Shown here piece by piece: positions 1 to 8,408 of a stretch of DNA of 64,000 nt. Position 1 is the stretch's first letter. Every line of letters begins with the position of its first letter. The position numbers and the translations under genes were made by a program. Below the pieces are notes generated by a model that was not told where the DNA came from, did not search any database, and was given only the letters and a program-made list of their open reading frames with translations. Source of the stretch: an uncultured Lacinutrix sp. (GTDB lineage Bacteria > Bacteroidota > Bacteroidia > Flavobacteriales > Flavobacteriaceae); the NCBI GenBank assembly GCA_937129145.1, contig CAKZMU010000086.1, positions 48,633 through 112,632 on the forward strand. Reading direction: 5' to 3'.

Positions 1-1263
1 CAAATCGTTTTTCATGCTATCGTTTTTATTTTTGTGTTTATTGGTGCCTAATAATACAATATCTTCTTTATCGAATAGTTCTTGTTCTTTGGCAGCACTT
101 TCTTTAATTTTTCTTTGAATGACACCTTCTTTTAGCTGTTTTAGAAAGCCACCATTATGTTCAATATCCTTAAAAATAGCTAAGGCTTTATCTGATAGTT
201 GAGTAGTTAAAGATTCGATGTAATAAGCGCCTTCTGTAGGATTATTAACTGTGTCAAAATAGCTTTCATGTTTTAAAACCAATAACTGATTGCGTGCAAT
301 ACGCTCTCCAAATTCATTATCGTTATGGTAAATAGTGTCATACCTTAAGTTACTAATAAAATTGGCACCTCCCAAGCTTGCACTCATACATTCGGTTGTG
401 GTGCGAAGCAAGTTGGTGTTGTAATCGTAAATGGTTTTGTTACGTTTACTTGGTGTTGCTATAATAATGCAATCTGAAGGATTTTTATAATAGTCTGAAG
501 CTAGTGTGTTCCATAATAACCTTAACGCCTTTAGTTTGGCAATCTCGAAAAAATAGTTTGAACCAACCGAAGTTTTATACACTATTTGATTTTCAATTGT
601 ATCACCAAAATGATTTAGATATTCATTAACATGCGCCAATGCATAAGCTAATTGTTGTATAATGTTTGCTCCAGAATTTTGATACAGCGATACATTTACG
701 GACACCGAAGATTTTAAGGAATTACAATTAGCCACAATATATTCTAAAATCTTGTGGTCTTCCTTTAAGTTTTTATACCAATTGCCACTTTTGGCAAGGT
801 TTCCAATAATATCTGTTTGAAGGTGAAAATTTGCTTGTTCTTTTTGTGCGATGTCATTTAATGAGATTGCATAAGCTTGAGATAAAAACGCCAATTCAAA
901 ACATATTGGAACGGTTTTTAAATCTATATTTTTTAATAATTCTGAAGGATTTATGGTATTGTTTGCTATGATGAAATGTAAGCTTTCGGCACCTCTATTT
1001 AAAACATTAATGGCTTTTTTGTTAGCATCTTTGGTGTTGTCAACATTAATGGTTTGACAAATTTTCCAGCTTTGGTCTGTGTTAGTCGAAGAAACCGTAT
1101 TTTTAATATCTTCTTTGCTATAAAGGGGTTTTACATCGATGCCTTCAGGCGAATTCCAAATAAGTGCATCGTTGTAATCGGCGCCTTTTAAGTCTAATTG
1201 GATTTTTTGCTTCCAAGCTTTGGCGGACACAGGTTCGAATTCGTTGAATAACTTTTTACTCAT
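1..1263 (-). CDS. mutA: methylmalonyl-CoA mutase small subunit (partial, 3' end outside window)
   Basis: The gene runs off the left edge, so the C-terminus is missing; about 420 residues are visible. It begins MSKKLFNEFEPVSAKAW and contains the mutase signature around residues 280-310 (LLRTTTECMSASLGG) and a later stretch NNPTEGAYYIESLT typical of the barrel domain. The large subunit would carry the cobalamin-binding domain and usually follows, here beyond position 1. The enzyme interconverts methylmalonyl-CoA and succinyl-CoA in propionate metabolism. The ATG at 1263 overlaps the end of the DivIC-like gene by 8 bp, so the genes are cotranscribed. The assignment comes from my own translation of the minus strand. 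Confidence 0.9.
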   Translation of the reverse strand, partial: MSKKLFNEFEPVSAKAWKQKIQLDLKGADYNDALIWNSPEGIDVKPLYSKEDIKNTVSSTNTDQSWKICQTINVDNTKDANKKAINVLNRGAESLHFIIANNTINPSELLKNIDLKTVPICFELAFLSQAYAISLNDIAQKEQANFHLQTDIIGNLAKSGNWYKNLKEDHKILEYIVANCNSLKSSVSVNVSLYQNSGANIIQQLAYALAHVNEYLNHFGDTIENQIVYKTSVGSNYFFEIAKLKALRLLWNTLASDYYKNPSDCIIIATPSKRNKTIYDYNTNLLRTTTECMSASLGGANFISNLRYDTIYHNDNEFGERIARNQLLVLKHESYFDTVNNPTEGAYYIESLTTQLSDKALAIFKDIEHNGGFLKQLKEGVIQRKIKESAAKEQELFDKEDIVLLGTNKHKNKNDSMKNDL

Positions 1264-1588
1264 TCTTATTGTCTTTAAGGCTGTCTTCGTATTCAATTAA
1301 ATAAATCTCTTCATCTTTCTTTTTCATGTGGTATTTTTCCCTGCCGTATTTTTCGATGCCTTCTTCACTACTTAGTTTTTGTATATCTTTTTTGTCTTTT
1401 TCCATTTCAGACTTATAGTACGCTTTTTCATTTTCAAGAGCTTCCTTATCGTTGTTTAGCTCATTGTGAATAAACCACGAATTAGCATCAAAAAAAAGCA
1501 TCCAAACGGCAAAAATTACAGAAATGACAAAGAATACATTTTTAAAAGGCTTAAAAAACCGTTTGTTTTTATTTATAAAATCTACCAT
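1256..1588 (-). CDS. FtsB/DivIC-like septum formation initiator
   Basis: A 110-residue bitopic membrane protein with a short basic N-terminus, one membrane helix at about residues 17-33, a charged coiled coil at about 40-75 and a conserved-looking tail with the YGREKYHMKKKDEEIY stretch. This layout is that of the FtsB/DivIC family, which links FtsL and FtsQ in the divisome and acts in the cell envelope. Its start overlaps the uridine kinase stop by 1 bp and its end overlaps mutA by 8 bp. The same udk-ftsB-mutA order is common in flavobacteria. FtsB and DivIC cannot be told apart here. Confidence 0.85.
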   Translation of the reverse strand: MVDFINKNKRFFKPFKNVFFVISVIFAVWMLFFDANSWFIHNELNNDKEALENEKAYYKSEMEKDKKDIQKLSSEEGIEKYGREKYHMKKKDEEIYLIEYEDSLKDNKNE

Positions 1589-2193
1589 TACAATCTTTCG
1601 TTAATTATTGTTCTTACTATGTCAACTGCAACGGTGTTGTACTTATTGTTTGGTATAATAATATCGGCATATTCTTTCATGGGTTCGATAAATTGCTCGT
1701 GCATAGGTTTTAGTGTTGTTTGATAACGAGATAGGACTTCGTTTAAATCCCTTCCTCTTTCTGAAATATCACGTTTTAAACGTCTTATAAGACGTTCGTC
1801 GCTATCGGCATGCACAAATATTTTAATGTCAAACATATCACGAAGCTCAGGATTGGTAAGTATTAAAATGCCTTCAACAATCATCACTTTTCTTGGATGT
1901 GTGAGAATGGTGTCACCAGTTCTATTATGCTGAACAAATGAATATACAGGTTGTTTTATTGGTTTGTGGTCTTTTAGCTCTTTAAGATGTTTAGCTAGCA
2001 AGTCAAAATCTATAGACCTAGGATGATCAAAATTAATCTTTACACGTTCATCATAACTTAAATGTGTTGTGTCTTGATAATAAGAATCTTGCGAAATCAC
2101 GCCAACTTCTCCTTCGGGTAATTCGTTAAGAATTTGGTTGACAACCGTCGTTTTTCCGCATCCAGTTCCTCCTGCGATTCCAATTATAAGCAT
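1588..2193 (-). CDS. udk: uridine kinase
   Basis: A 201-residue P-loop kinase with Walker A GGTGCGKT at residues 8-15, then SQDSYYQD and the NFDHPRSIDF segment that are typical of uridine/cytidine kinases. It phosphorylates uridine and cytidine with a nucleoside triphosphate in the cytoplasmic pyrimidine salvage pathway. The length is normal for the family (about 200-215). It is the first gene of a tight operon with the DivIC-like gene and mutA. No promoter could be assigned in the 36 bp to the next upstream gene. Confidence 0.95.
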   Translation of the reverse strand: MLIIGIAGGTGCGKTTVVNQILNELPEGEVGVISQDSYYQDTTHLSYDERVKINFDHPRSIDFDLLAKHLKELKDHKPIKQPVYSFVQHNRTGDTILTHPRKVMIVEGILILTNPELRDMFDIKIFVHADSDERLIRRLKRDISERGRDLNEVLSRYQTTLKPMHEQFIEPMKEYADIIIPNNKYNTVAVDIVRTIINERL

Positions 2194-2229
2194 GATTGCG
2201 TTGTTTGATTAATTAGGGCAAATTTAAGA

Positions 2230-3363
2230 TTATTTCTTCGGAATTATTTTAACAATCCCAACATTTTCCACACCAACATATACATAACCATCAGGCCCTT
2301 GCTCAATACTTCTTACGCGACCCAAGCCTTCAATGAGTTTTCTTTCTTCAACCACTTTATTTCCATCTAATACACAAAGGTCTAAATATTGAAACTTAAG
2401 CGACCCAACAAGTAAATTTCCTTTAAATTCTGGATAAACATCACTTGTTACAAAAGCCATTCCGCTAGGAGCAATAGATGGTGTCCATTGGTGTATAGGT
2501 TGTTCCATGCCTTCTTTTTCGGTAATTTCAGTAAATTTCGTGCCACTATAATTAATACCGTAACTTATTACTGGCCATCCAAAGTTTTTACCAGCTTCTA
2601 CAATATTTATTTCATCACCACCTCTTGGACCATGTTCATGTGCCCAAAGCTTACCAGTTTCAGGATGCCTAACCATGCCTTGTGGATTACGGTGACCATA
2701 AGAATAGATGGCTTTTTTAGCATTTCGGTCTTTTACAAAAGGGTTATCTACTGGAATACGACCATCATCATGTAGTCGGTAAACTTTACCACCATCTCGT
2801 TCTATATTTTGCGGATTAACATCTCTATTGCCTCTATCTCCAATCGAGAAGTATAAATAACCGTCATTATCAAAGGCTAATCTGGACCCGAAATGCTGTC
2901 CGCGTTTACTATCAGGTGTTGCTTTATAAAGTACTTTTTTATTTGTTAATGAGCTGTTTTCAAGTTTACAGCGCATAATGGTTGTGTTTGCACCGCTACC
3001 GCTATCAGACGATGCATAGGATAAATATATCCAACCATTTTCGGCATAATTTGGATGCAGTTCAATATCCATTAAACCTCCTTGACCTTGAACTTTCACT
3101 TCAGGTAAACCACTAACTGTTGTTTTTTTGTTGTTTTTAAAATGAATTAACTCGCCACTTTTTTCATTGATTAGCATAGAGCCATCAGGCAGAAAAGTAA
3201 ATCCCCAGGGAATATCTAAATCTGGTACAACAACGTCATGTGAATAATTGGCTGCTATTGTCTCTGTATTATTAAGGGTTAAAGAATTGGTTGATTTATT
3301 TTCTTTACAAGAATAAAGATTAAAAATTAGTAGTAAAACGATAGCAAATTTTAATGATTTCAT
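2230..3363 (-). CDS. PQQ-dependent aldose sugar dehydrogenase-like lipoprotein
   Basis: A 377-residue protein with a lipoprotein signal (hydrophobic stretch, then LYSC with Cys at about 19). The mature part is a soluble glucose/aldose dehydrogenase type beta-propeller: WGFTFLPDGSMLINEKSG near the start, then SYGHRNPQGMVRHPETG and HEHGPRGGDEINIV. These His/Arg/Asp motifs match the YliI/Asd group, which oxidises aldoses with PQQ at the periplasmic face. Whether this strain makes PQQ cannot be seen. It is transcribed towards udk but separated by 36 bp, so cotranscription is possible and not shown. Confidence 0.85.
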   Translation of the reverse strand: MKSLKFAIVLLLIFNLYSCKENKSTNSLTLNNTETIAANYSHDVVVPDLDIPWGFTFLPDGSMLINEKSGELIHFKNNKKTTVSGLPEVKVQGQGGLMDIELHPNYAENGWIYLSYASSDSGSGANTTIMRCKLENSSLTNKKVLYKATPDSKRGQHFGSRLAFDNDGYLYFSIGDRGNRDVNPQNIERDGGKVYRLHDDGRIPVDNPFVKDRNAKKAIYSYGHRNPQGMVRHPETGKLWAHEHGPRGGDEINIVEAGKNFGWPVISYGINYSGTKFTEITEKEGMEQPIHQWTPSIAPSGMAFVTSDVYPEFKGNLLVGSLKFQYLDLCVLDGNKVVEERKLIEGLGRVRSIEQGPDGYVYVGVENVGIVKIIPKK

Positions 3364-3495
3364 CTGGTTAATATTTATAGTTTTTTAATGGTAAGATGTA
3401 ATGTCCAAATTATCATATCGGTTGGTTTTCAACTTTTTGTTAATGGGCATTTCATAGGATTATTATTTTGACTTGAAAATACGAATAAAAAATTA

Positions 3496-3524
3496 TTTGT
3501 TCTTAAAAGAAAGCTATATATTTG
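3496..3524 (+). promoter_or_regulatory. housekeeping promoter of tRNA-Pro
   Basis: A TTTG at 3496-3499 and a TATATTTG at 3517-3524 are separated by 17 bp. This fits the Bacteroidota housekeeping consensus (TTTG, then TAnnTTTG). The predicted start lies about 120 bp before the tRNA, so the primary transcript would have a long leader containing the palindrome at 3618-3638. It is the best complete promoter match in the window. Confidence 0.65.
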
Positions 3525-3617
3525 CAATCCTTAAAAAATTGAGTTTTTCTCAATGTATCGGAATAAGTTTTAAGATATATATTGAAAACGCCTTTGCGCA
3601 AGCTGGCCCTTTCACTA

Positions 3618-3638
3618 AAAATGTCCTCAGGACATTTT
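3618..3638. repeat. perfect 9-bp palindrome with 3-bp loop before tRNA-Pro
   Basis: AAAATGTCC, TCA, GGACATTTT forms a perfect inverted repeat 15 bp upstream of the tRNA, inside its expected leader. No T-run follows, so it is not a standard terminator. It could be a processing signal for the precursor or one copy of a dispersed palindromic element. I see no second copy in this window. Confidence 0.6.
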
Positions 3639-3652
3639 CTTAACGCTCAGTC

Positions 3653-3730
3653 CGGGGTGTAGCGTAGCCCGGTTATCGCGCCACGTTTGGGACGTGGAGG
3701 CCGCAGGTTCGAATCCTGCCACCCCGACCA
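3653..3730 (+). tRNA. tRNA-Pro (anticodon TGG), CCA encoded
   Basis: The cloverleaf can be folded by eye. The acceptor stem CGGGGTG (3653-3659) pairs with CACCCCG (3720-3726), followed by discriminator A and encoded CCA (3728-3730). The anticodon stem CCACG/CGTGG encloses the loop TTTGGGA with anticodon TGG. The T-arm is GCAGG-TTCGAAT-CCTGC. A 16-bp hairpin follows directly. It is the only tRNA gene seen in the window. Confidence 0.97.
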
Positions 3731-3732
3731 TT

Positions 3733-3770
3733 AAAAGCTAAAAAAATCTTTGATTTTTTTAGCTTTTTTA
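3733..3770 (+). terminator. intrinsic terminator of tRNA-Pro
   Basis: A perfect 16-bp inverted repeat (arms 3733-3748 and 3752-3767) with a TTT loop starts two bases after the CCA end and runs into further T residues. The stem core is AGCT flanked by A/T runs. Confidence 0.85.
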
Positions 3771-3944
3771 TTTGACGTATTGCCATTACTAGGTGAGATT
3801 AAGCAAGCAAAAAAAAAGCCATTGAAACCGTGAAAAGCGGTTTTGGTTTTGAATTAATCGAATTGATTTTAAAGCAGTAGTATATTTATTAAATAGATTA
3901 TCTTTAACAACTCTTAATTAGATTGTTGATATTCATATTGAATA

Positions 3945-5603
3945 ATGAGATTTATTTTCTTTATATACATATTTTTGCTTTCTGCCTTATGCTGGTCGCA
4001 ACAAAAAATAGATAGCTTAAAAACCATTCTTGAAAGAGAAATGTTAGTATCTGAATCTAAGATTGATATTCTCAATGAATTAGGTTATCAAAATTGGATA
4101 ATAAACTCAGAAGAAGCACTAAAATATGGTAAACAAGCTATAGAATTAGCCGATAGCCTTAATTACCTTAATGGAGAAGCTAAAGCAAATAGAGTACTTG
4201 GAGTAGCTTATTGGACACGTGGTAGTCACTTAAATGCTATTAAGCATCTCAATAAATCTTTAGAACAAAATCAAGCACTTCTTAATGCAGAAGAAACCGC
4301 CAATACAACATTGAATTTGGCTATGGTTTATGCCTCACTTCGAGATGATGAAAAAGCATTATCTATGTATCAAGATGCTATTAATCAATTTACGTCCTTA
4401 GACCTTAAATCTAGAATTGCTACTGCATTTACCAAGATAGCATCACTTTATATTAAGCAAGACCGCTTAGGTGAAGCCAAAGATTATTTGACTAATGCGT
4501 TAAAAATGCATACCGAAGCAAATTTTACTTATGGCATAGCTGAAGCACATAATAGATTAGGCATTTTATATATTAAACTCGAAGAGAAGGAGCAAGCATA
4601 CTATCACATTGAAAGAGCTATCATTAATGGTAAAAAAGTAAACGATAGTGATGGTATGATAAGTAATCTTATTCAATATGGTAAATTATTAATGTTAGAT
4701 AATGAGTTTCAAACAGCTGAAGAACATTTTCTTTTGGCTCTTGAACGTGCTAAAAATAATAACTTAAAACGTTATGAACTTGAAGCTTATGAGTCTTTAA
4801 GAAACTTGAAACGTTTTGAAGAAAAATCGGAAGATGCTCTAGACTATTATGATAAATATATTACTTTAAAAGACAGTATTTTTAATTCAAATAATGCAAT
4901 GAAAATTGCAGCTTTAGAACTTAATAATGAACTGGTTGCAAAAGAAAAGGCTCTTGAGTTACTTGCCGAAAAAGAGCGCTCAAATAATTTTGTAAAATGG
5001 AGTTTAATAATTGGTTTGGTCGTGCTTATGCTTATTACCATAATCTATTTTATAAATTTAAAAAAGAGAATTGCCCAAAGAAGAGAATTGCATTTAACAA
5101 AAGAAGAATTCAATCAAGCCGAATTAGAAAATGCTAATTTAAAGCAACAAGAATTGCAGCAACAGTTAGATTTTAAAAACAAGGAACTTACATCATATAC
5201 GCTTAATTTTGTCCAAAAAAGTGAATTGTTTCAAGAACTTAAAGAGAAAATAGAATTTTTAAAAACAGCCACACCAAAGCAACGAGACAAGATTATAACC
5301 GATTTAAATCGTGTTATAAAGCAACACATTAATATTGATAGAAATTGGGAAGATTTTAAACGATATTTTGAAGATGTTCATACTGGCTTCACTGAAAAGT
5401 TAAAAGAAAACCATCCAGATTTAAGTGCCAACGACCTTAAAATATGTGCGCTTACTCGTCTTAATCTGAACATTAAGGAATCTGCCACCATCTTAGGAAT
5501 CACTCCTGAAAGTGTTAAAACAGCACGTTACAGACTTAGAAAAAAGCTAAATCTGGAACATAACGAAGAACTTTTAAGTTACTTTTTAAAGCTAGAAAGC
5601 TAA
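3945..5603 (+). CDS. membrane-anchored TPR protein with C-terminal LuxR-type helix-turn-helix
   Basis: A 552-residue protein with a signal peptide (about 1-18), tetratricopeptide repeats over about residues 40-310, one membrane helix at 352-371, a coiled coil at about 375-440 and a C-terminal helix-turn-helix at about 490-540 (LSANDLKICALTRLNLNI, then ESVKTARYRLRKKL). Flavobacteria carry many such one-component regulators, with a periplasmic TPR sensor joined to a cytoplasmic GerE-like domain. Its ligand is not known. It stands alone, upstream of the histidine-TPR/SCO cluster in the same direction, so it is a candidate regulator of that cluster. That link is inference. Confidence 0.85.
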   Translation: MRFIFFIYIFLLSALCWSQQKIDSLKTILEREMLVSESKIDILNELGYQNWIINSEEALKYGKQAIELADSLNYLNGEAKANRVLGVAYWTRGSHLNAIKHLNKSLEQNQALLNAEETANTTLNLAMVYASLRDDEKALSMYQDAINQFTSLDLKSRIATAFTKIASLYIKQDRLGEAKDYLTNALKMHTEANFTYGIAEAHNRLGILYIKLEEKEQAYYHIERAIINGKKVNDSDGMISNLIQYGKLLMLDNEFQTAEEHFLLALERAKNNNLKRYELEAYESLRNLKRFEEKSEDALDYYDKYITLKDSIFNSNNAMKIAALELNNELVAKEKALELLAEKERSNNFVKWSLIIGLVVLMLITIIYFINLKKRIAQRRELHLTKEEFNQAELENANLKQQELQQQLDFKNKELTSYTLNFVQKSELFQELKEKIEFLKTATPKQRDKIITDLNRVIKQHINIDRNWEDFKRYFEDVHTGFTEKLKENHPDLSANDLKICALTRLNLNIKESATILGITPESVKTARYRLRKKLNLEHNEELLSYFLKLES

Positions 5604-5809
5604 AATTAGTATTTAGAAGCCTTTTTCGTATCCAATTTATTCTTAAAACCTAAAACTTCGCTAACATCTGATTTTAAGCAAGTTATTTTTTTTTTGTTCA
5701 CCTCCTGTTTACCTTTTTTTATGTTAAAACCGTAAATGGTCTACCTAAATTATTATGATAGACTACTTTTTGTTTACCCACTTTATTTTAAAAGGCTCTT
5801 TTCCGTTTC

Positions 5810-5817
5810 TAGATTTG
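5810..5817 (+). promoter_or_regulatory. -7 promoter element (TAGATTTG) before the small ORF and TPR/SCO cluster
   Basis: TAGATTTG matches the Bacteroidota -7 consensus TAnnTTTG. No clear TTTG lies at the usual -33 distance (the nearest sequence is TTTTA around 5786-5790), which would suit an activator-dependent promoter. The element is 33 bp before the small ORF at 5851. The rest of the 5604-5850 gap is AT-rich with loose inverted GTAAA/TTTAC motifs and holds no other gene that I can support. Confidence 0.45.
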
Positions 5818-5850
5818 CACCATCATTAAAAATCAAAAAAACGAGCAGTT

Positions 5851-5955
5851 ATGAATTATTCAAAATCAAAAAAACATGAACCAACTATAAAACAGTTTTG
5901 GTTAAAGAAAAAAGAGAGACTTCAGCATCAATTAAATCATCGTAAAATTTTTTAA
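5851..5955 (+). CDS. candidate 34-residue basic small protein
   Basis: An ATG-started ORF of 34 codons ending in TAA. The product is very basic and polar (MNYSKSKKHEPTIKQFW, then a Lys/Arg/His-rich tail ending NHRKIF), with no signal peptide or membrane helix. It lies 33 bp after a TAnnTTTG element and 54 bp before the histidine-rich TPR gene, in the position of a first cistron. I recognise no family. It could also be a leader peptide or chance. Confidence 0.35.
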   Translation: MNYSKSKKHEPTIKQFWLKKKERLQHQLNHRKIF

Positions 5956-6009
5956 ACTTAAAATTTAACTAGACAAACAAATACAATTAATAAATAAAAT
6001 AAAGAAATC

Positions 6010-7737
6010 ATGAAAAAAATAATTTATGCAGCCGTAACCTTAATTGCCATTTTCGCATTATTCGCTTCATTATTAAACTCAAATAAAAGCGAGCCTAAGC
6101 CTACAAAGCTTTTAGCTTATAATTTTGTAAAGTGTACACCTGCAAAATTTTTATTAGAAAATATTGATACTACACAGCAAATTTCCCCATTGTTTAATAA
6201 CCTGGGAAATCTGCATTTTAAAATTTCTACTGAAAATGATAGAGTTCAAGCATTTTTTAACCAAGGTATAAAACTCAGTTATGCATTTAACCATGCAGAA
6301 TCTCATCGTTCTTTTATGGAAGCTGCCCGATTAGCGCCTGAAGTGGCGATGAATTATTGGGGACAAGCCTTTGCTTTAGGGCCAAATATAAATGATGCTC
6401 AACCTGATGATGCACGTAAGAAAAAATACAACGAAGCTATAGCAAAAGCAAGAGAATTAGCTTCAAGTGCGACACCAAAAGAGCAAGCTTTAATTAAAGC
6501 ATTATCTGCAAGATATAGTGAAGACTTAAATAAAGATGTTGCCGAATTGAATATGGCGTACATGAAAGAAATGGAAAAAGTAGCTAAAACATATCCTAAC
6601 GATGCTAACATTCAAATTTTATTTGCAGCTTCTGTTATGAATACTGTGCCTTGGAATTATTGGGATAAAGAAGGGAATCCATCACCAAACATAACTGAAG
6701 CTAAAACTGCTTTAGAAAAGGCAATGAAGTTAGAACCAGAAAACCCTGGAGGGCATCATTATTACATTCATATGGTAGAATTGCCTTATCCAGACCTTGG
6801 TGTTGAAAGTGCCGATAAATTAGCATCCTTAATGCCTGGAGCAGGTCATATTGTACACATGCCTTCTCATATTTATATTCGAGTGGGTAGATACAAAGAT
6901 GCTGTAAAAGTCAATCAAGCGGCCATATTGGCTGATGAAGATTATATCGCTCAGTGCTTTTCGCAAGGTTTATACCCTTTGGGTTATTATCCTCATAATA
7001 TTCATTTTTTATGGTCTTCTGCTAGCTTGTTAGGAAGTAGCGAATTAGCTATTGATGCAGCTCAAAAAACAGCTGAAAAAGTTCCAGCTGGAGAGTTTAT
7101 TGATATGCCATTTTTACAAGATTTTGCCTCAACACCACTATTGGCATATACGAGATTTGGAAAATGGAACGAAATTTTATCTATTCCAGCTCCAAATTCT
7201 AAAATCAAACACTTAAACCTTATTAGGCATTATGCTAGAGGTATTGCATTTGTTAGAAAAGGAAATATTAATGATGCTCAAGAAGAATTAGATGCTATTC
7301 AAGCACTTAAAAATGACCCTGAATTGGAAAACTTAGTGGCAACAGCAAATAATTCATCTGCATCAATTGCATTAATAGCTTACGAAGTTGTTGCTGGTGA
7401 ATTAGCTCAATTAAAAGGCGATTTACCAAAAGCCATTGAACATCTTGAAAATGCTGTAGAATACGAAGATGCTTTAGTATATACTGAGCCTGCAGCATGG
7501 CATATTCCAACACGACAAAATTTAGGAGCAGCATTAATGCAAGCTAAAAAATATGAGAAAGCTGAAAGTATTTATAAGGAAGATTTATCTGTGTTAAGAC
7601 AAAACGGTTGGTCGTTAATAGGCCTATATAATGCTTATATGGCACAAGGTAAATCACGTGAAGCCAAGAAAATTAAAAAGGAATTTAAGAAAGCTTGGGG
7701 AGATTCAGATATTACAATTACCAATTCAATTTTATAA
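6010..7737 (+). CDS. histidine-motif tetratricopeptide repeat protein, exported
   Basis: A 575-residue protein with an N-terminal signal or anchor helix (residues 4-22) and TPR-like helical pairs through most of its length. It carries four conserved-looking His clusters: NHAESHR (94-100), HHYYIHMVE (249-257), HIVHMPSHIYIR (280-291) and YYPHNIHFLW (327-336). From memory, such motifs recur in a widespread uncharacterised TPR family, with the same order and with GPNIN near residue 124. His and Met side chains at fixed spacing suggest a metal site or a catalytic centre. The next gene encodes an SCO1 copper chaperone 11 bp downstream, which supports a copper link. No function is established. Confidence 0.8.
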   Translation: MKKIIYAAVTLIAIFALFASLLNSNKSEPKPTKLLAYNFVKCTPAKFLLENIDTTQQISPLFNNLGNLHFKISTENDRVQAFFNQGIKLSYAFNHAESHRSFMEAARLAPEVAMNYWGQAFALGPNINDAQPDDARKKKYNEAIAKARELASSATPKEQALIKALSARYSEDLNKDVAELNMAYMKEMEKVAKTYPNDANIQILFAASVMNTVPWNYWDKEGNPSPNITEAKTALEKAMKLEPENPGGHHYYIHMVELPYPDLGVESADKLASLMPGAGHIVHMPSHIYIRVGRYKDAVKVNQAAILADEDYIAQCFSQGLYPLGYYPHNIHFLWSSASLLGSSELAIDAAQKTAEKVPAGEFIDMPFLQDFASTPLLAYTRFGKWNEILSIPAPNSKIKHLNLIRHYARGIAFVRKGNINDAQEELDAIQALKNDPELENLVATANNSSASIALIAYEVVAGELAQLKGDLPKAIEHLENAVEYEDALVYTEPAAWHIPTRQNLGAALMQAKKYEKAESIYKEDLSVLRQNGWSLIGLYNAYMAQGKSREAKKIKKEFKKAWGDSDITITNSIL

Positions 7738-7748
7738 AATTATTTAAA

Positions 7749-8408
7749 ATGAAAACAAATAGAATCATAAAGATAGTTCCAATTTTATTGCTTGCAGCTG
7801 TAGCTATATATATAACTTTGGCGTTCACTTATCTGTCTAAAAATAAAAGTTTACCAATATACAACCCTATTGATTTAAACCCAGAATTGGTTGACGCAAG
7901 CTTAGGAAATATTAAAAAAAATCATATTGTTTCAAATTTTAAGCTCATCAATCAAAACGGAGAAATAATTACAGAAAAAACATATAAAGACAAAATTTAT
8001 GTGGTTGATTTCTTTTTTTCAAGCTGTCCAACGATTTGTCCAATTATGACAGATAATATGGCTAAAATTCAAAACGAATTTTTAAATAATGATAAGATTA
8101 TGATGTTGTCATTATCAGTAACGCCAGATATTGATAGTATTCCAAGGCTAAAATCTTATGCGCAAAGAAATGGTGTTATCGATTCTAAATGGAATGTTAC
8201 CACAGGAGATAAAAAGCATATTTACGAATTGGCTCGTAAAAGCTATTTTGCGACTACTGATGAAGGTGATGGTGGTTTGCAAGATTTTATTCATACTTCA
8301 AATTTTATTCTCATAGATGGAGATAAACAAATAAGAGGTATTTATGATGGTATTAAAGATGAAGAAATCTTACGCTTGATTGATGATATCAATATTTTGA
8401 GCAATTAA
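7749..8408 (+). CDS. SCO1/SenC-family copper chaperone
   Basis: A 219-residue protein anchored by an N-terminal helix (about 7-28), with a thioredoxin-like periplasmic domain. The copper ligands of the SCO family are present: Cys93 and Cys97 in CPTIC and the distal His182 in FIHTSNFILID. SCO proteins deliver copper to the CuA site of oxidases or act as thiol-disulfide factors. I chose the ATG at 7749 because the longer reading from 7695 overlaps the TPR gene by 43 bp and adds a non-signal leader. The stop overlaps the methyltransferase start by one base. No oxidase subunit is nearby, so the partner may be the TPR protein. Confidence 0.9.
   Translation: MKTNRIIKIVPILLLAAVAIYITLAFTYLSKNKSLPIYNPIDLNPELVDASLGNIKKNHIVSNFKLINQNGEIITEKTYKDKIYVVDFFFSSCPTICPIMTDNMAKIQNEFLNNDKIMMLSLSVTPDIDSIPRLKSYAQRNGVIDSKWNVTTGDKKHIYELARKSYFATTDEGDGGLQDFIHTSNFILIDGDKQIRGIYDGIKDEEILRLIDDINILSN

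Noticed and set aside
5734..5780. Loose inverted GTAAA...GTCTA / TAGAC...TTTAC motif upstream of the small ORF
   Set aside because: Arms differ in spacing and sequence; not strong enough to call an operator.
7695..7748. Longer N-terminus for the SCO protein
   Set aside because: It lies in the TPR gene and would precede the membrane anchor with 18 unlikely residues.
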